A DNA stretch of 26,416 bases from Priapulus caudatus (taxonomy: Eukaryota; Priapulida; Priapulimorpha; Priapulimorphida; Priapulidae), in the NCBI RefSeq assembly GCF_000485595.1, contig NW_014577747.1:108854-135269 (forward strand), given 5' to 3'. Below the pieces are notes generated by a model that saw only the letters and a list, made by a program, of their open reading frames with translations, had not been told where the DNA came from and searched no databases. The position numbers and the translations under genes were made by a program. Positions 11,346-17,604 of the stretch are shown here, in pieces; within the stretch, counting starts at the first letter, position 1; each line of letters opens with the position of its first letter.

Positions 11346-13738
11346 ATAGTAGTAGTATATTTTATTTATCAAAAACAGGGTAGCTATAAAACAACAACAA
11401 TGCTGGTTTTCCATGTAGGCCCTGTTATCATACGTGATACATCACTTTTACACACACATAATGAAAATGTAATAATTAACATGGGCAGATCCAGCTTTTT
11501 GAAAAAAAAAAGGGGGGAGCCCAGTAAGAAATAAAGCGCACTTTTTCCTGCTTAATTTTTCTGGTGTTTTAAAAAGGTGCCGAAGGCAGCTTATGCGACG
11601 TGCCCAAGGCACGTAGCCACTTAGGGGGGCTTTTTAGCAGAAAATTATCTATTATGTGTTTTCCATTTTTTCCTTTTTTGGGGGTAAAAAGGGGGGGTCC
11701 GAACCCCCTGCCTCTGGACTCCCCTCTGGATCCGCCCATGATTAAGAGAATGGTATCATACTGAAGAAAGATACATCTAAAGCCCGGCGCACACGTGAGT
11801 AATTTTACTCAAGTAAAATGACGCACGAGTCATTTTACTCACGCGTCATATTTTCAGCGTCTGCCACAAACGTGAGTAAAATTACTCAAGGTATAAGTGG
11901 TAATGCAGATCACGTGAATGTGCACAGCCAATACTGGTCGCAGCCGTCTTTAAAATGATTTAAACGCATGCGCTGTGAGTACCAGTGTTGAGTAAATTTA
12001 CTCAGCGCGCGCGCACACGTTGAGTAAAATGACGCATGTCAGCGTCAAAAATTATCAAACACGTTTGATATCGAGTAAAATGACGCATGCGTCAAATTAC
12101 TCAACGCAAATCCGCCGTACACGTGAGTAAAAAGACTCATGCGTCATTTGACTTGAGTAAAATAACTCACGTGTGCGCCGTGCTTTAGGTTGATCAAATT
12201 GTAGATTGTAGTAGAAAAAGTTTTAATTTTAAGTTTAACTAGAGAAGAAGTTAGAGAATTGCAATATGGAATTGCAGAAAAAACCCTGAACTTGATGGGA
12301 TCTTTTGAAGAATGGCAAAAGCTGTGTCAGACTCATATGATCGAGTACTAGCTTCTACTTCTACTTTTATACTGGACAGTCTGCGAGGAATAACGACCAG
12401 GAATTAAGTGCAGAACTCCAGGTGCATGTGATAGATTAGACTATGGAATTTTTACATATAGACAGTACGGTCTTCCAAAGATCGATGCTTCTCTGAGCCA
12501 GACACTCATTACTGAGTGGGACTAGCATACGGCAATGGGCTGTTGAGAGCTGTTGTAGATTGAGTACAGAGGATAATACTAATAGGCCTAGCAACAATGG
12601 ACCAAGCACCAAATGTTGGAGTATGCCTCATTCAACAGCAGCCTGCCAATAACACATACAATTTGTGATCTTCCCTTTTGAGAGTCAGAAAGCCAGTTTA
12701 AGGCAGTAACATCCAATCCCAAATGATTACGGTTGAAAACCAAAAAAGTAAGAGAAACACTATCAAAAGCCGCCCTTGCTGATGTCTAGAATCACTTAGT
12801 GTCTATAGTGTTAGTGCTTAGTGTCTATAGTGTTGCTCATAGGGTCTATGTCCCCCAGGGTACTGCCGGAACGTACCCTGGTCACTATTTGATATGGTTA
12901 GGATTAGGATTAGGGTTAGGGTTAAGGTTAGGGTTAGGGTTCGGGTTAGGGTTAGGGAGTAGGCGTAGGCGACTCCCTAGACTCGTCAGTGGAGTATACG
13001 AGGTACGGTCCGGCATATTAGATAGTACCAGGGTACGTTCCGGTATACCGGACCGTACCCAGGGTACGTTCCGGCAGTACCCCGGGGGACATAGCTAGAC
13101 CCTCTCAGCTCTAGTGTTAGTGCTTAGTGTCTAGAAACACTGACACTGTGTCAACCTGTTGTTGAGACATATCAAGATTCAGCATCAAATCATAAAGAAC
13201 AGTGATTAACTGGCCAATATAAGCGGAAACACAATGCTGAACAACATGATGATGATGAACCAGAATACCATGTCTATCAGAGTGACTTATATTATAACAG
13301 AGCCCGATGAATAGGACTAGTATTATTATTAAGATTAAGAAGAGTAAGACTAAGAGTAAGAGTACCGAGTAGGTCTAAGACTAAGACTAAGAGTAAGAGT
13401 ATCATGTGCACTGTCTGAAACTAAAGCAATGTGCCCTAGACTCGCGATTATGATCATGTAAGTATGGTTTTGATGTTTCATTATCTGGAGATTAAATTCT
13501 GACAGTAGCTCCTCCGATTGGAACTGGAAGGATTTTTTTAACTTCACATGCTCCTACACTGGATTCAATACAATTCATACATAGAATCTTGATAGAATTC
13601 AATACAACAGTGCATCACAATGACGTCTACTGTACTAAAGAGATTTACCTCTTCCAGTTCATCTTTTGGCTCAACTATTGAACATATAAATAGACCCTGC
13701 TTAGTAGATGTGGGCAGTGTTTTGTTTTCCGATGTCAT
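448..13738 (-). CDS. INTS3: Integrator complex subunit 3 (SOSS complex subunit A), 23 exons, 3' end beyond window
   Basis: Joined coding exons (minus strand, plus coordinates): 448-643, 2841-2934, 3061-3180, 3465-3509, 3856-3962, 4260-4317, 4644-4794, 5160-5342, 5498-5589, 6041-6132, 6329-6408, 6725-6812, 6982-7125, 7541-7588, 7794-7891, 8218-8347, 8884-9025, 9228-9294, 9447-9531, 9749-9862, 10185-10268, 10473-10556, 13649-13738. They total 2392 nt with continuous frame (797 codons plus 1 nt). Human-like blocks include [71 protein letters not shown] and [10 protein letters not shown]. By family knowledge INTS3 is a nuclear helical-repeat scaffold. It belongs to Integrator, which processes snRNA 3' ends and attenuates RNA polymerase II, and to the SOSS complex with NABP1/2 and INIP in the DNA-damage response. 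The N-terminus is about 20 residues shorter than human before the DELEE block. An acidic, low-conservation linker lies near residues 480-560. Human INTS3 is about 1040 residues, so roughly 240 lie outside the window. Confidence 0.95.
715..860. repeat. Hairpin-containing interspersed-repeat fragment in INTS3 intron 22
   Basis: Two hairpins lie close together. One has arms TGACCAC and GTGGTCA near 739-763. The other is GCCTCC-TGAT-GGGAGGC near 793-809, followed by GAAACGTCAGCAG. The second resembles the hairpin-plus-GAAACGT motif common near the ends of retroelements in invertebrate genomes. I cannot name the family. Confidence 0.35.
1879..1904. other. Perfect hairpin inside hAT-like element
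   Basis: Arms TCCAGGGCCC (1879-1888) and GGGCCCTGGA (1895-1904) surround a 6-nt loop. Confidence 0.8.
2221..2271. other. Inverted repeat TCGCCCCCGA / TCGGGGGCGA inside hAT-like element
   Basis: Ten-base arms lie near 2221-2230 and 2262-2271, with a second TTCGGGGGC half-copy between them. A separate 16-bp perfect palindrome, CTGCCGCTAGCGGCAG, lies at about 2103-2118. Confidence 0.7.
2491..2840. other. Remainder of INTS3 intron 22
   Basis: AT-rich unique-looking sequence between the minisatellite and the exon 22 donor. I see no gene, RNA or repeat in it. Confidence 0.5.
2841..2934 (-). CDS. INTS3: INTS3 coding exon 22 (residues 701-732)
   Basis: Acceptor TTTACAG|TAA, donor CTGCAG|GTATAA, 94 nt, phase 2 to 0. 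It encodes [20 protein letters not shown] and GCLLSDLQ, aligned with human SKAAAGKMNLYESFAQATQL and TCLMMDMKACQ. Confidence 0.9.
3061..3180 (-). CDS. INTS3: INTS3 coding exon 21 (residues 661-701)
   Basis: Acceptor GACAG|GAA, donor CCAG|GTGAGA, 120 nt, phase 2 to 2. It encodes [20 protein letters not shown] and [13 protein letters not shown]. Human has RNLCQMQED and IGYHLLYYLRAS here. Confidence 0.93.
3465..3509 (-). CDS. INTS3: INTS3 coding exon 20 (residues 646-661)
   Basis: This is the shortest exon, 45 nt. Acceptor TTGCAG|AGA, donor TTAG|GTAAGT, phase 2 to 2. It encodes [16 protein letters not shown], aligned with human ESLEESVGKPLYLIFR. Frame agrees with both neighbours. Confidence 0.9.
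3510..3855. other. INTS3 intron 19
   Basis: AT-rich intron of 346 bp with normal GT-AG ends and no internal feature that I can see. Confidence 0.6.
3856..3962 (-). CDS. INTS3: INTS3 coding exon 19 (residues 611-646)
   Basis: Acceptor TTGCAG|GAT, donor AAGA|GTACGT, 107 nt, phase 0 to 2. It encodes [20 protein letters not shown] and [12 protein letters not shown], corresponding to human EDFDSEQLSVLASCLQELFK and LPEEITEE. Confidence 0.9.
4260..4317 (-). CDS. INTS3: INTS3 coding exon 18 (residues 591-610)
   Basis: Acceptor TTTCAG|TGA, donor AAC|GTGAGT, 58 nt, phase 2 to 0. It encodes [20 protein letters not shown], aligned with human SDTEAQCEVMQEIVDQVLEE. Confidence 0.92.
4318..4643. other. INTS3 intron 17
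   Basis: AT-rich intron of 326 bp with normal ends and no other recognised feature. Confidence 0.6.
4644..4794 (-). CDS. INTS3: INTS3 coding exon 17 (residues 541-591)
   Basis: Acceptor TATAG|GGA, donor CGAG|GTAACT, 151 nt, phase 1 to 2. It begins with a lysine/proline-rich linker, then [20 protein letters not shown] and LQLQ, aligned with human EPVDITPFLDQLDESLRDKV. Confidence 0.92.
4795..5159. other. INTS3 intron 16
   Basis: AT-rich intron of 365 bp. Nothing else is recognised. Confidence 0.6.
5160..5342 (-). CDS. INTS3: INTS3 coding exon 16 (residues 480-541), acidic linker
   Basis: 183 nt, phase 1 to 1, donor CTAG|GTAGAT. The encoded segment is weakly conserved and low in complexity, rich in Pro/Val then acidic. 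It ends [13 protein letters not shown], corresponding to human AFSDDEEDL. The acceptor is a tandem CAGCAG, so the exon could start at 5342 or 5339, adding or dropping one alanine. Frame and position support it, while sequence identity outside the acidic block is low. Confidence 0.85.
5498..5589 (-). CDS. INTS3: INTS3 coding exon 15 (residues 449-480)
   Basis: Acceptor TTTCAG|GTC, 92 nt, phase 2 to 1. It encodes [20 protein letters not shown] and SFGEFCSLE. The donor GAAG|GTTTGC is weak, but it is the site that keeps frame with exon 16. Confidence 0.9.
5590..6040. other. INTS3 intron 14
   Basis: 451-bp intron, normal ends. GTGATGA on the gene strand near 5993-5999 and several CTGA words recall snoRNA boxes, but spacing and terminal pairing do not support a snoRNA. 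Confidence 0.55.
6041..6132 (-). CDS. INTS3: INTS3 coding exon 14 (residues 419-449)
   Basis: Acceptor TTGTAG|ATC, donor TATC|GTGAGT, 92 nt, phase 0 to 2. It encodes [20 protein letters not shown] and [10 protein letters not shown], aligned with human IIPNFYPPLEGHVRQGVFSS. Confidence 0.95.
6329..6408 (-). CDS. INTS3: INTS3 coding exon 13 (residues 392-418)
   Basis: Acceptor TTGCAG|AAC, donor AGG|GTATAG, 80 nt, phase 1 to 0. It encodes [20 protein letters not shown] and LLDFLCR, a near-identical human block. Confidence 0.96.
6409..6724. repeat. INTS3 intron 12 with TTA/TTTA low-complexity tract
   Basis: About 6480-6605 is nearly pure A/T, with (TTA)n, (TTTA)n and (TA)n stretches. The rest of the intron is unremarkable. 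Confidence 0.75.
6725..6812 (-). CDS. INTS3: INTS3 coding exon 12 (residues 363-392)
   Basis: Acceptor TTCCAG|TCA, donor ATTG|GTGAGT, 88 nt, phase 0 to 1. It encodes [20 protein letters not shown] and PEKDSIMNI, almost identical to human. Confidence 0.96.
6982..7125 (-). CDS. INTS3: INTS3 coding exon 11 (residues 315-362)
   Basis: Acceptor TTGCAG|TAC, donor ACG|GTGGGT, 144 nt, phase 0 to 0. It encodes [20 protein letters not shown], then [20 protein letters not shown]; both blocks match human INTS3. Confidence 0.96.
7320..7430. repeat. Alternating purine-pyrimidine tract in INTS3 intron 10
   Basis: ATGTATGTGTATATG-like and CGCACGCGTGTGTG stretches within the 415-bp intron (7126-7540) alternate purine and pyrimidine for about 100 bp. 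Such tracts can adopt Z-DNA. Confidence 0.6.
7541..7588 (-). CDS. INTS3: INTS3 coding exon 10 (residues 299-314)
   Basis: This 48-nt exon (acceptor ACACAG|GTG, donor CAG|GTGAGT, phase 0 to 0) encodes [16 protein letters not shown], identical to the human protein over all 16 residues as I remember it. Confidence 0.96.
7794..7891 (-). CDS. INTS3: INTS3 coding exon 9 (residues 266-298)
   Basis: Acceptor TTTCAG|GAA, donor AAG|GTCTAA, 98 nt, phase 1 to 0. It encodes [20 protein letters not shown] and [13 protein letters not shown], aligned with human TSRKFLACRLTPDMETKLLF. Confidence 0.95.
7892..8217 (-). other. INTS3 intron 8, GC-AG type
   Basis: The donor reads ACAG|GCAAGT and the acceptor TTTCAG|GAA. 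GC-AG introns normally have an otherwise strong donor consensus, as here. No GT alternative nearby keeps the frame. Confidence 0.88.
8218..8347 (-). CDS. INTS3: INTS3 coding exon 8 (residues 223-266), GC donor
   Basis: Acceptor TTTCAG|ATA, 130 nt, phase 0 to 1. It encodes [20 protein letters not shown] and [11 protein letters not shown]. The donor is ACAG|GCAAGT, a GC rather than GT site. The frame and the conserved FTGILQ junction with exon 9 require this position. Confidence 0.95.
8348..8883. other. INTS3 intron 7
   Basis: 536-bp AT-rich intron without a recognised repeat, RNA or coding feature. Confidence 0.55.
8884..9025 (-). CDS. INTS3: INTS3 coding exon 7 (residues 175-222)
   Basis: Acceptor CTGCAG|GCC, donor AAG|GTAGAT, 142 nt, phase 2 to 0. 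It encodes [17 protein letters not shown] and [19 protein letters not shown], closely matching the human helical-repeat region. Confidence 0.96.
9228..9294 (-). CDS. INTS3: INTS3 coding exon 6 (residues 153-175)
   Basis: Acceptor ATCCAG|GGG, donor CCG|GTATGG, 67 nt, phase 1 to 2. It encodes [19 protein letters not shown], nearly identical to human [19 protein letters not shown]. Confidence 0.95.
9447..9531 (-). CDS. INTS3: INTS3 coding exon 5 (residues 125-153)
   Basis: Acceptor TTTGTAG|GGG, donor GCAG|GTATAT, 85 nt, phase 0 to 1. It encodes [20 protein letters not shown] and ends in RQIA, which corresponds to human LVWLVRELVKSGVIGADGVC and KQIA. Confidence 0.9.
9749..9862 (-). CDS. INTS3: INTS3 coding exon 4 (residues 87-124)
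   Basis: Acceptor CTGCAG|TGC, donor CAG|GTAAAT, 114 nt, phase 0 to 0. It begins [13 protein letters not shown] and contains [14 protein letters not shown], matching human CYRDLTLVSRDGM and MEKYLKLQDVCRTQ. Confidence 0.93.
9863..10184. repeat. INTS3 intron 3 with short (ACA)n run
   Basis: A (CAA)n microsatellite of about 30 bp lies at 9903-9931. Nothing else is seen in this 322-bp intron. Confidence 0.6.
10185..10268 (-). CDS. INTS3: INTS3 coding exon 3 (residues 59-86)
   Basis: Acceptor TTCCAG|ATA, donor AGG|GTGAGA, 84 nt, phase 0 to 0. It encodes [20 protein letters not shown], aligned with human VCKGPQQHEEVCLGLFTLVL. Confidence 0.93.
10473..10556 (-). CDS. INTS3: INTS3 coding exon 2 (residues 31-58)
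   Basis: Acceptor CTTCAG|AGG, donor TCA|GTAGGT, 84 nt, phase 0 to 0. The exon encodes the [11 protein letters not shown] block that is identical in human INTS3. It follows a 3.1 kb first intron. Confidence 0.93.
10557..11270. other. INTS3 intron 1, 3' part
   Basis: About 700 bp of AT-rich sequence upstream of exon 2 (gene sense), with no feature that I can support. Confidence 0.45.
11276..11357. repeat. (AGT)n trinucleotide microsatellite
   Basis: About 25 nearly perfect AGT units in INTS3 intron 1. A short poly-serine frame across it is a by-product of the repeat. Confidence 0.95.
11480..11740. mobile_element. 261-bp MITE with GATCC-containing ends and ATTAA target duplication
   Basis: The inverted repeats are CATGGGCAGATCCAG (11480-11494) and CTGGATCCGCCCATG (11726-11740), with one mismatch in 15. 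They are flanked by the direct duplication ATTAA (11475-11479 and 11741-11745). The interior has G or C runs near both ends and no coding potential. The superfamily cannot be assigned. Confidence 0.8.
11780..12185. mobile_element. 406-bp MITE with about 65-bp terminal inverted repeats and reiterated internal motif
   Basis: The ends read AAGC(C/A)CGGCGCACACGTGAG inward and match for about 65 bp with few mismatches. They are flanked by TA on both sides (11778-11779 and 12186-12187), which suggests a Tc1/mariner-type target. The interior repeats GAGTAAAATGACGCATG-like words in both orientations at about ten places, forming nested palindromes. No coding sequence is present. Confidence 0.8.
12330..12775 (-). 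pseudogene. Degenerate non-LTR retrotransposon reverse transcriptase (CR1/L2-like)
   Basis: Reading the minus strand from 12773 gives [20 protein letters not shown] and then [17 protein letters not shown]. This follows the pattern DLSAAFD...GLxGTALxWLxSYLxxRSQxV of reverse transcriptase domains of L2/CR1-type elements. The GVPQGSVLGP and YADD regions downstream are decayed by frameshifts and stops. It is a relic in intron 1 of INTS3, in the same orientation as that gene. Confidence 0.6.
12806..13133. repeat. Telomere-like repeat cassette with inverted repeats and 22-bp direct flanks
   Basis: A degenerate (TTAGGG)n tract at 12896-12957 sits between inverted repeats of about 40 bp (12841-12881 and 13059-13103, sharing TGTCCCCC and GGTACTGCCGGAACGTACCC). 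The whole is bracketed by perfect 22-bp direct repeats (12806-12827 and 13112-13133). A second CCGGAACGTACC-type palindrome lies at 13030-13060. Confidence 0.75.
13320..13402. repeat. Hexanucleotide repeat (AAGACT/AAGAGT)n
   Basis: Imperfect 6-bp units in two blocks separated by a short spacer, in INTS3 intron 1. Confidence 0.8.
13649..13738 (-). CDS. INTS3: INTS3 coding exon 1 (residues 1-30)
   Basis: It starts at the ATG at 13738-13736. In-frame TAA and TGA stops lie 18 and 15 nt upstream, and A is at -3, so this start is well supported. It encodes a protein beginning [11 protein letters not shown] and ending DELEE, the last block matching human INTS3. The donor is GAG|GTAAAT. The exon ends in phase 0. 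The human glycine/alanine-rich leader is absent. Confidence 0.9.
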
Positions 13739-14085
13739 TTTCGTAAAGAATCATTAGTAAACAAGTACGGCCATGTCAAAATAATTCCGCTGCAAGCGAG
13801 TAAACTTGAGTTTTCATAGTGAACGCCAGTCAACCGGTGTTGTTTCAGATAAGTTGGCCATGAGATAAGTTGGTAGCCACTGCGCAGGTTCAATGCGCAG
13901 ATCTTTCTTTCGACCATTCCGTCATGCGGGTCAGGCGAAACGTCACGAGTGACGTCACATCAGGACACGCGTACTTCTTCGGCGTTCAAAATAAGCAGGT
14001 GCATACCCGTGAAAGATGTGCCTGGTGAAATCCAATCTAAAATTTTCACTTTGGCCGTAGCATCCCGCCACAGTTTTTCCCCTAT
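13739..14085 (-). promoter_or_regulatory. INTS3 5' flank and putative promoter, with CRE palindrome
   Basis: Upstream of the ATG lies sequence of mixed composition. It contains a full cAMP-response-element palindrome TGACGTCA (13950-13957) that overlaps ACGTCAC-GA-GTGACGT (13940-13955). It also contains two TGCGCA words (near 13880 and 13895) resembling half-sites of NRF1, and a duplicated GATAAGTTGG (about 13848-13873). There is no TATA box near the expected start. The promoter role is inferred from position. Confidence 0.4.
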
Positions 14086-14089
14086 GCTA

Positions 14090-14360
14090 ATCAGTGGCGT
14101 AGCCAGGCGTTTTTAACAGGGGGGGGGCAAAACAGCAAACTGCTCAAAATAGTGGATGACAATATTTAATGGTTCTTCCGCGTCCCTCTCTACACCCTAC
14201 GCTCCCCCACCTCTCAGCTCTGCAATTTTTATTTTTGGCGCCATGCAAAAAGGCGATATTTTTGTTCGTTGTTCCCTGCTCCCAAGATATATGCAACTGT
14301 TGAGTGACGGATCCAGGATTCCAAGGAGGCGGGTGAAAACCAGGCGAGGGGTACGGGGCC
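14090..14360. repeat. Fragments of G-tract interspersed repeats
   Basis: AGTGGCGTAGCCAGG followed by a run of nine G (14091-14127) and GACGGATCCAGG (about 14307) resemble ends of interspersed repeats. A reverse-orientation relative of the first (CTAACTACGCCACTT) lies at about 20753. No complete element can be delimited. Confidence 0.5.
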
Positions 14361-14455
14361 GGTGTCGCGCGAAATATCTGACGAGTGCGAAATATCTGAG
14401 ATAGCCCCGCCCCGCCCCGACCCGACCAATGACAGCTGATCTTGTGTTACGATAC
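14361..14455 (-). repeat. Tail module of composite repeat, copy 1
   Basis: Contains CGAAATATCTGAGATAGCCC and CCGACCCGACCAATGACAGC. The same order, in reverse orientation, is found at 20461-20573. The AAATATCTGA word is duplicated here (14371 and 14390). Confidence 0.75.
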
Positions 14456-14509
14456 GATACACTTGAAGGTTTGTGTAAAATACCAAGTTCTGGTACAGGG
14501 TAGCGAAGG

Positions 14510-15895
14510 AGCAGTTTAGGGAGGGGGAGGGGGACGGAGGGAATAGTTTAGAAGTAGTACTAGTAGGTGGTAGTAGGAGAAGCTAAGTAAGAATGAGAAA
14601 GAGGAGAAGCTGGTGAGACACAAGGAGCGGAAAGCTGTGGACGAAGGAGGAGAGAACTGGCTGGAGAAAGAGGAAGGGGAAAGAGGAGATAAGAGCTGGT
14701 GGATGGAGAGAGGATAAGGAGAAGCTGTGAACCGAATGAGGAACGGAGAAGCTGATGGAGAATAGGAAGGGAGAAGGGAGAAGGTGTTGGAGAAGGAGGA
14801 GGGAAGAAGCTCGGCGGAGAAGAGGAGGGAGAAGCTGGCGGAGAAGAGGAGGAGAAGCTGGAGAAGAGGCAGGAGAAGGAGAAGCTGGTGAGAAGGAGAG
14901 GGGAGAAGCTGGTGAGAAGGAGAGGGAGAAAGCTGATGAGAAAATAGGGAGAAAGCTGGTGAGAAGGAGAGAAAACCTGTGAGAAGGAGAAGAGAGAAGT
15001 ATGGGGAGAAGAGGAGCGGTGAGAGAGGAGAAGGAAAGGCTGTGAGAAGGAGGAGGGAGAAACTGTGAGAAGAGATAGGGGAAAGGAGAAATGTGACAAT
15101 GAGAGCGGCAGAAAGCTAGTGAGAAGAAGGAGGGGGAGAACTGGTGGAACGAATGAGAACAGGAGAAGGAAAAGCTGGAAGAAAGAGAGGAGTAGAAGGA
15201 GAAGGTGCTGGGAAGGATAAGGGGAGAAGGCTGGTGGAAAGAGAAGGGAGAACGAGAAAAGTGGTGGAGAACGAGGAGGGAGAAGCTAGTGAGAAGGAGC
15301 GGGGAGAGAAGCGGTGGAAAGAAGAAAGGAGAAGAAAAGGAGCAGGGGAGAAGGGACGGTGAGAAGAGAAGGGGGAAAGGAGAAGGTCGTGAGAAGAGGT
15401 GGATAAGCTGAGAAGAAGGAAGAGGGCGAGTAAAGCTGGGAGAAGAGGAGAGAAGCTGTGAGAAGGATGAAGGAGAGAAAGAGGGAAAAGGGAAGCTGTG
15501 AGAGAGGAGCAGGGGAAGGAAGTAAGGCTGGTGGAAGAAGAGGGGAGAAGCTGTGAAAGAGAAGGAGAAGAAGAAAGTGGTGACGAAGGAGAGCGAGAAG
15601 CAGTGAAAGGAGAGGAGGATACAGCGTGAGAATGAAGAAGGGGAGAAGGGATAAGCTGGGGAGAGAGAGAGAGGAGAGAAGAAGAAGGTGTGGAGAAGGA
15701 GAAGGGGAAAGCTGTGAGAAGAGAGGAAAGGGAAGCTGTGGAAAGAGGAGGAGAACTGGTGAGAAGGAGGAGGGGAGAAGCTGGAGTAAAAGGAGGGGAG
15801 AAGGAGAAGGGGAGGCAGGAGAGAAGAAGGAGCTGGTGAGAAAGAGAGGGAGAAGGGAGAAGATGGTGAGAAGGAGAGGGAAAAGAGATACGTGC
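14510..15895 (-). repeat. Polypurine minisatellite, copy 1 (about 1.4 kb)
   Basis: The plus strand is almost only A and G, with units of about 24-28 bp around GAGAAGCTGGTGAGAAGGAG. Long frames of serine/proline/phenylalanine on the minus strand arise from the repeat and are not genes. The same repeat, inverted, occurs at 19590-20355 and again at 26330-26416. Confidence 0.9.
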
Positions 15896-16170
15896 TGCGG
15901 CCGCGCATTTCTCATGATTGTACAAGGGCGGCGCGCGGCCAGGGTAAATTTTCATTAGGGGGCGAAACTCAGGGGCGGGTAAGGATGCACTCGAAGGGGG
16001 TACTGGGGGGCTCTCCCATGATTTTTAAAATCAGACGCCCTGCTAGATCTTTTCTGCGCGAGTAGGGAGGGTCCGACCCCCTGGACCCCTGCTACACCCC
16101 CTGAGAACTGTAGACTCTGATACCCTGTGTGCCTTGCACTTACGGTGGGGTTCCAGGGGGGTAGATTCAT
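15896..16170. repeat. G-tract interspersed-repeat fragment
   Basis: Contains TTAGGGGGCGAAACTCAGGG, AGGGTCCGACCCCCTGGACC and other G/C runs of the kind found at 11.5, 18.6 and 19.5 kb. No coding sequence and no complete ends are seen. Confidence 0.5.
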
Positions 16171-17330
16171 ATTCAGTCAAGCTGCGTACCCGCAAATATT
16201 TTCTCGTAAGCTTGTGTTACGCATCGACGGTTGCTTAGTTCGATCCATCACACAGCTATCTTAGTACCCAATTTTCGTTACGATTTCGCGTACGCAACGA
16301 GGCCGTCTTTAGGTCCGATTGCATGCAAGCCACGGCTAAAATTAGCGTAAACGCTTTGCGTCAAACTATATACATAAGCTGAACAGTGCCGAAACCACTC
16401 CGAACATTTGGCAAACAGAGTGTTTCCAGCCACCGCAGCAAGCGGCGCATACCCGCAGCAACATTAAAAATACACTCAATCTAAAAATTAAATAAAATAT
16501 TACATCCGACACAGACGGCCTTTGACGCTTATTTTGTCATAGCTTGGCATTGTTTTCGTTAAACGCGAGTTACCTACACAGCACGCACGCGCGTGTACGT
16601 ACGCACACACGCACCGTGTACGTGCACAACGCGACGCACGGTAAATGTGCAACACCACACGCCACGCACTGCACGGTACGTGCAGCACCCGCACGCACCA
16701 CGCCGTCCGTGTCGACTGCTTTCATTCGAGTGTCTGAACACAATCATACAAACGAAAATGAGGAAGTGCTCACGGCGCGTTGATGAATCGCACCTACGAG
16801 GGCTTTGCGTACGGTACTACGTAGAAACTCATGTGTACGCAATACACTTGCCAACGTTGATGAATCCAGCCCAGGAAGCCCGCCTTAGTTCCGCCGGCAG
16901 GGTCGGGAAGCTCTCAGAGGTTCAGCTAATCAAAGCCCTCAAATGCTGAGCAAAAATTGTGCAGGAACGAAGGAGCAACCATATACCACAGGAAAAACCT
17001 CCGGGGGGGGGGACTCACCCACATTATGGTCTGGATATCTGTATGGCCACTGCAATAAAATGGGGGGGGGCGCTTCGTCGAACTAACTGCAGACCGCAAA
17101 TGGTAGTCCTTGATACGTGACATGTTGTTGAATGTGTAAATCTCTGAACCGCTATGTTCGAAAATGGGTGTCGCTCGTGGAACTAGCAGGATCGTTGAAA
17201 TCAATGCTATAAAACTGGAACGTTTAAAAAGGGTCTCCGAACTGAGGGAGGGAACAGGATGCTAAAATCTATTTGTAGCACTTGAACCAATAATTGTTGT
17301 ATTATTAGACTAGAGAAAACATGACCCGAA
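16171..17330. other. Intergenic, no gene seen; CA/CG-rich and G-run patches
   Basis: About 16575-16700 is rich in CACGCAC, GTACGT and GCACGG words. G runs occur at 17004-17012 and 17062-17070. I see no supported gene, and open frames here are short and low in complexity. Confidence 0.5.
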
Positions 17331-17339
17331 AAGAGATGA

Positions 17340-17412
17340 ACGCGCGCAGCACGCACACACAGCACCACACGCGCGCAAGCGCGCGTGCGCGCGCGCACAT
17401 ACACACACTAAA
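17340..17412. repeat. CA/CG alternating tract
   Basis: CGCGCGCAAGCGCGCGTGCG-type alternating sequence, with Z-DNA potential. Confidence 0.7.
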
Positions 17413-17604
17413 CTAAAACTAGACAGAGGGCCTCACGAGAAAAGAATACTACGCCAAGCGACATACGGCCATACGCCATACACTGCACAAAACACACAGA
17501 AATAACCCCACGATATACTCCAGCGTACATGTATGCGCTCCGCTGCTCCAGTCACAAGCAGCCGTCGTGCCTGCCTCGCTCGCGACAACGCTAATACGAT
17601 CGCG

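Noticed and set aside
11198-11383. Poly-serine small protein
   Set aside because: Produced by the (AGT)n microsatellite within INTS3 intron 1.
14583-15955. Open frames of 441, 279, 209 and 179 codons on the minus strand
   Set aside because: They lie in the polypurine minisatellite, encode only Ser/Pro/Phe/Leu-rich low-complexity sequence in several frames at once, and lack any domain.
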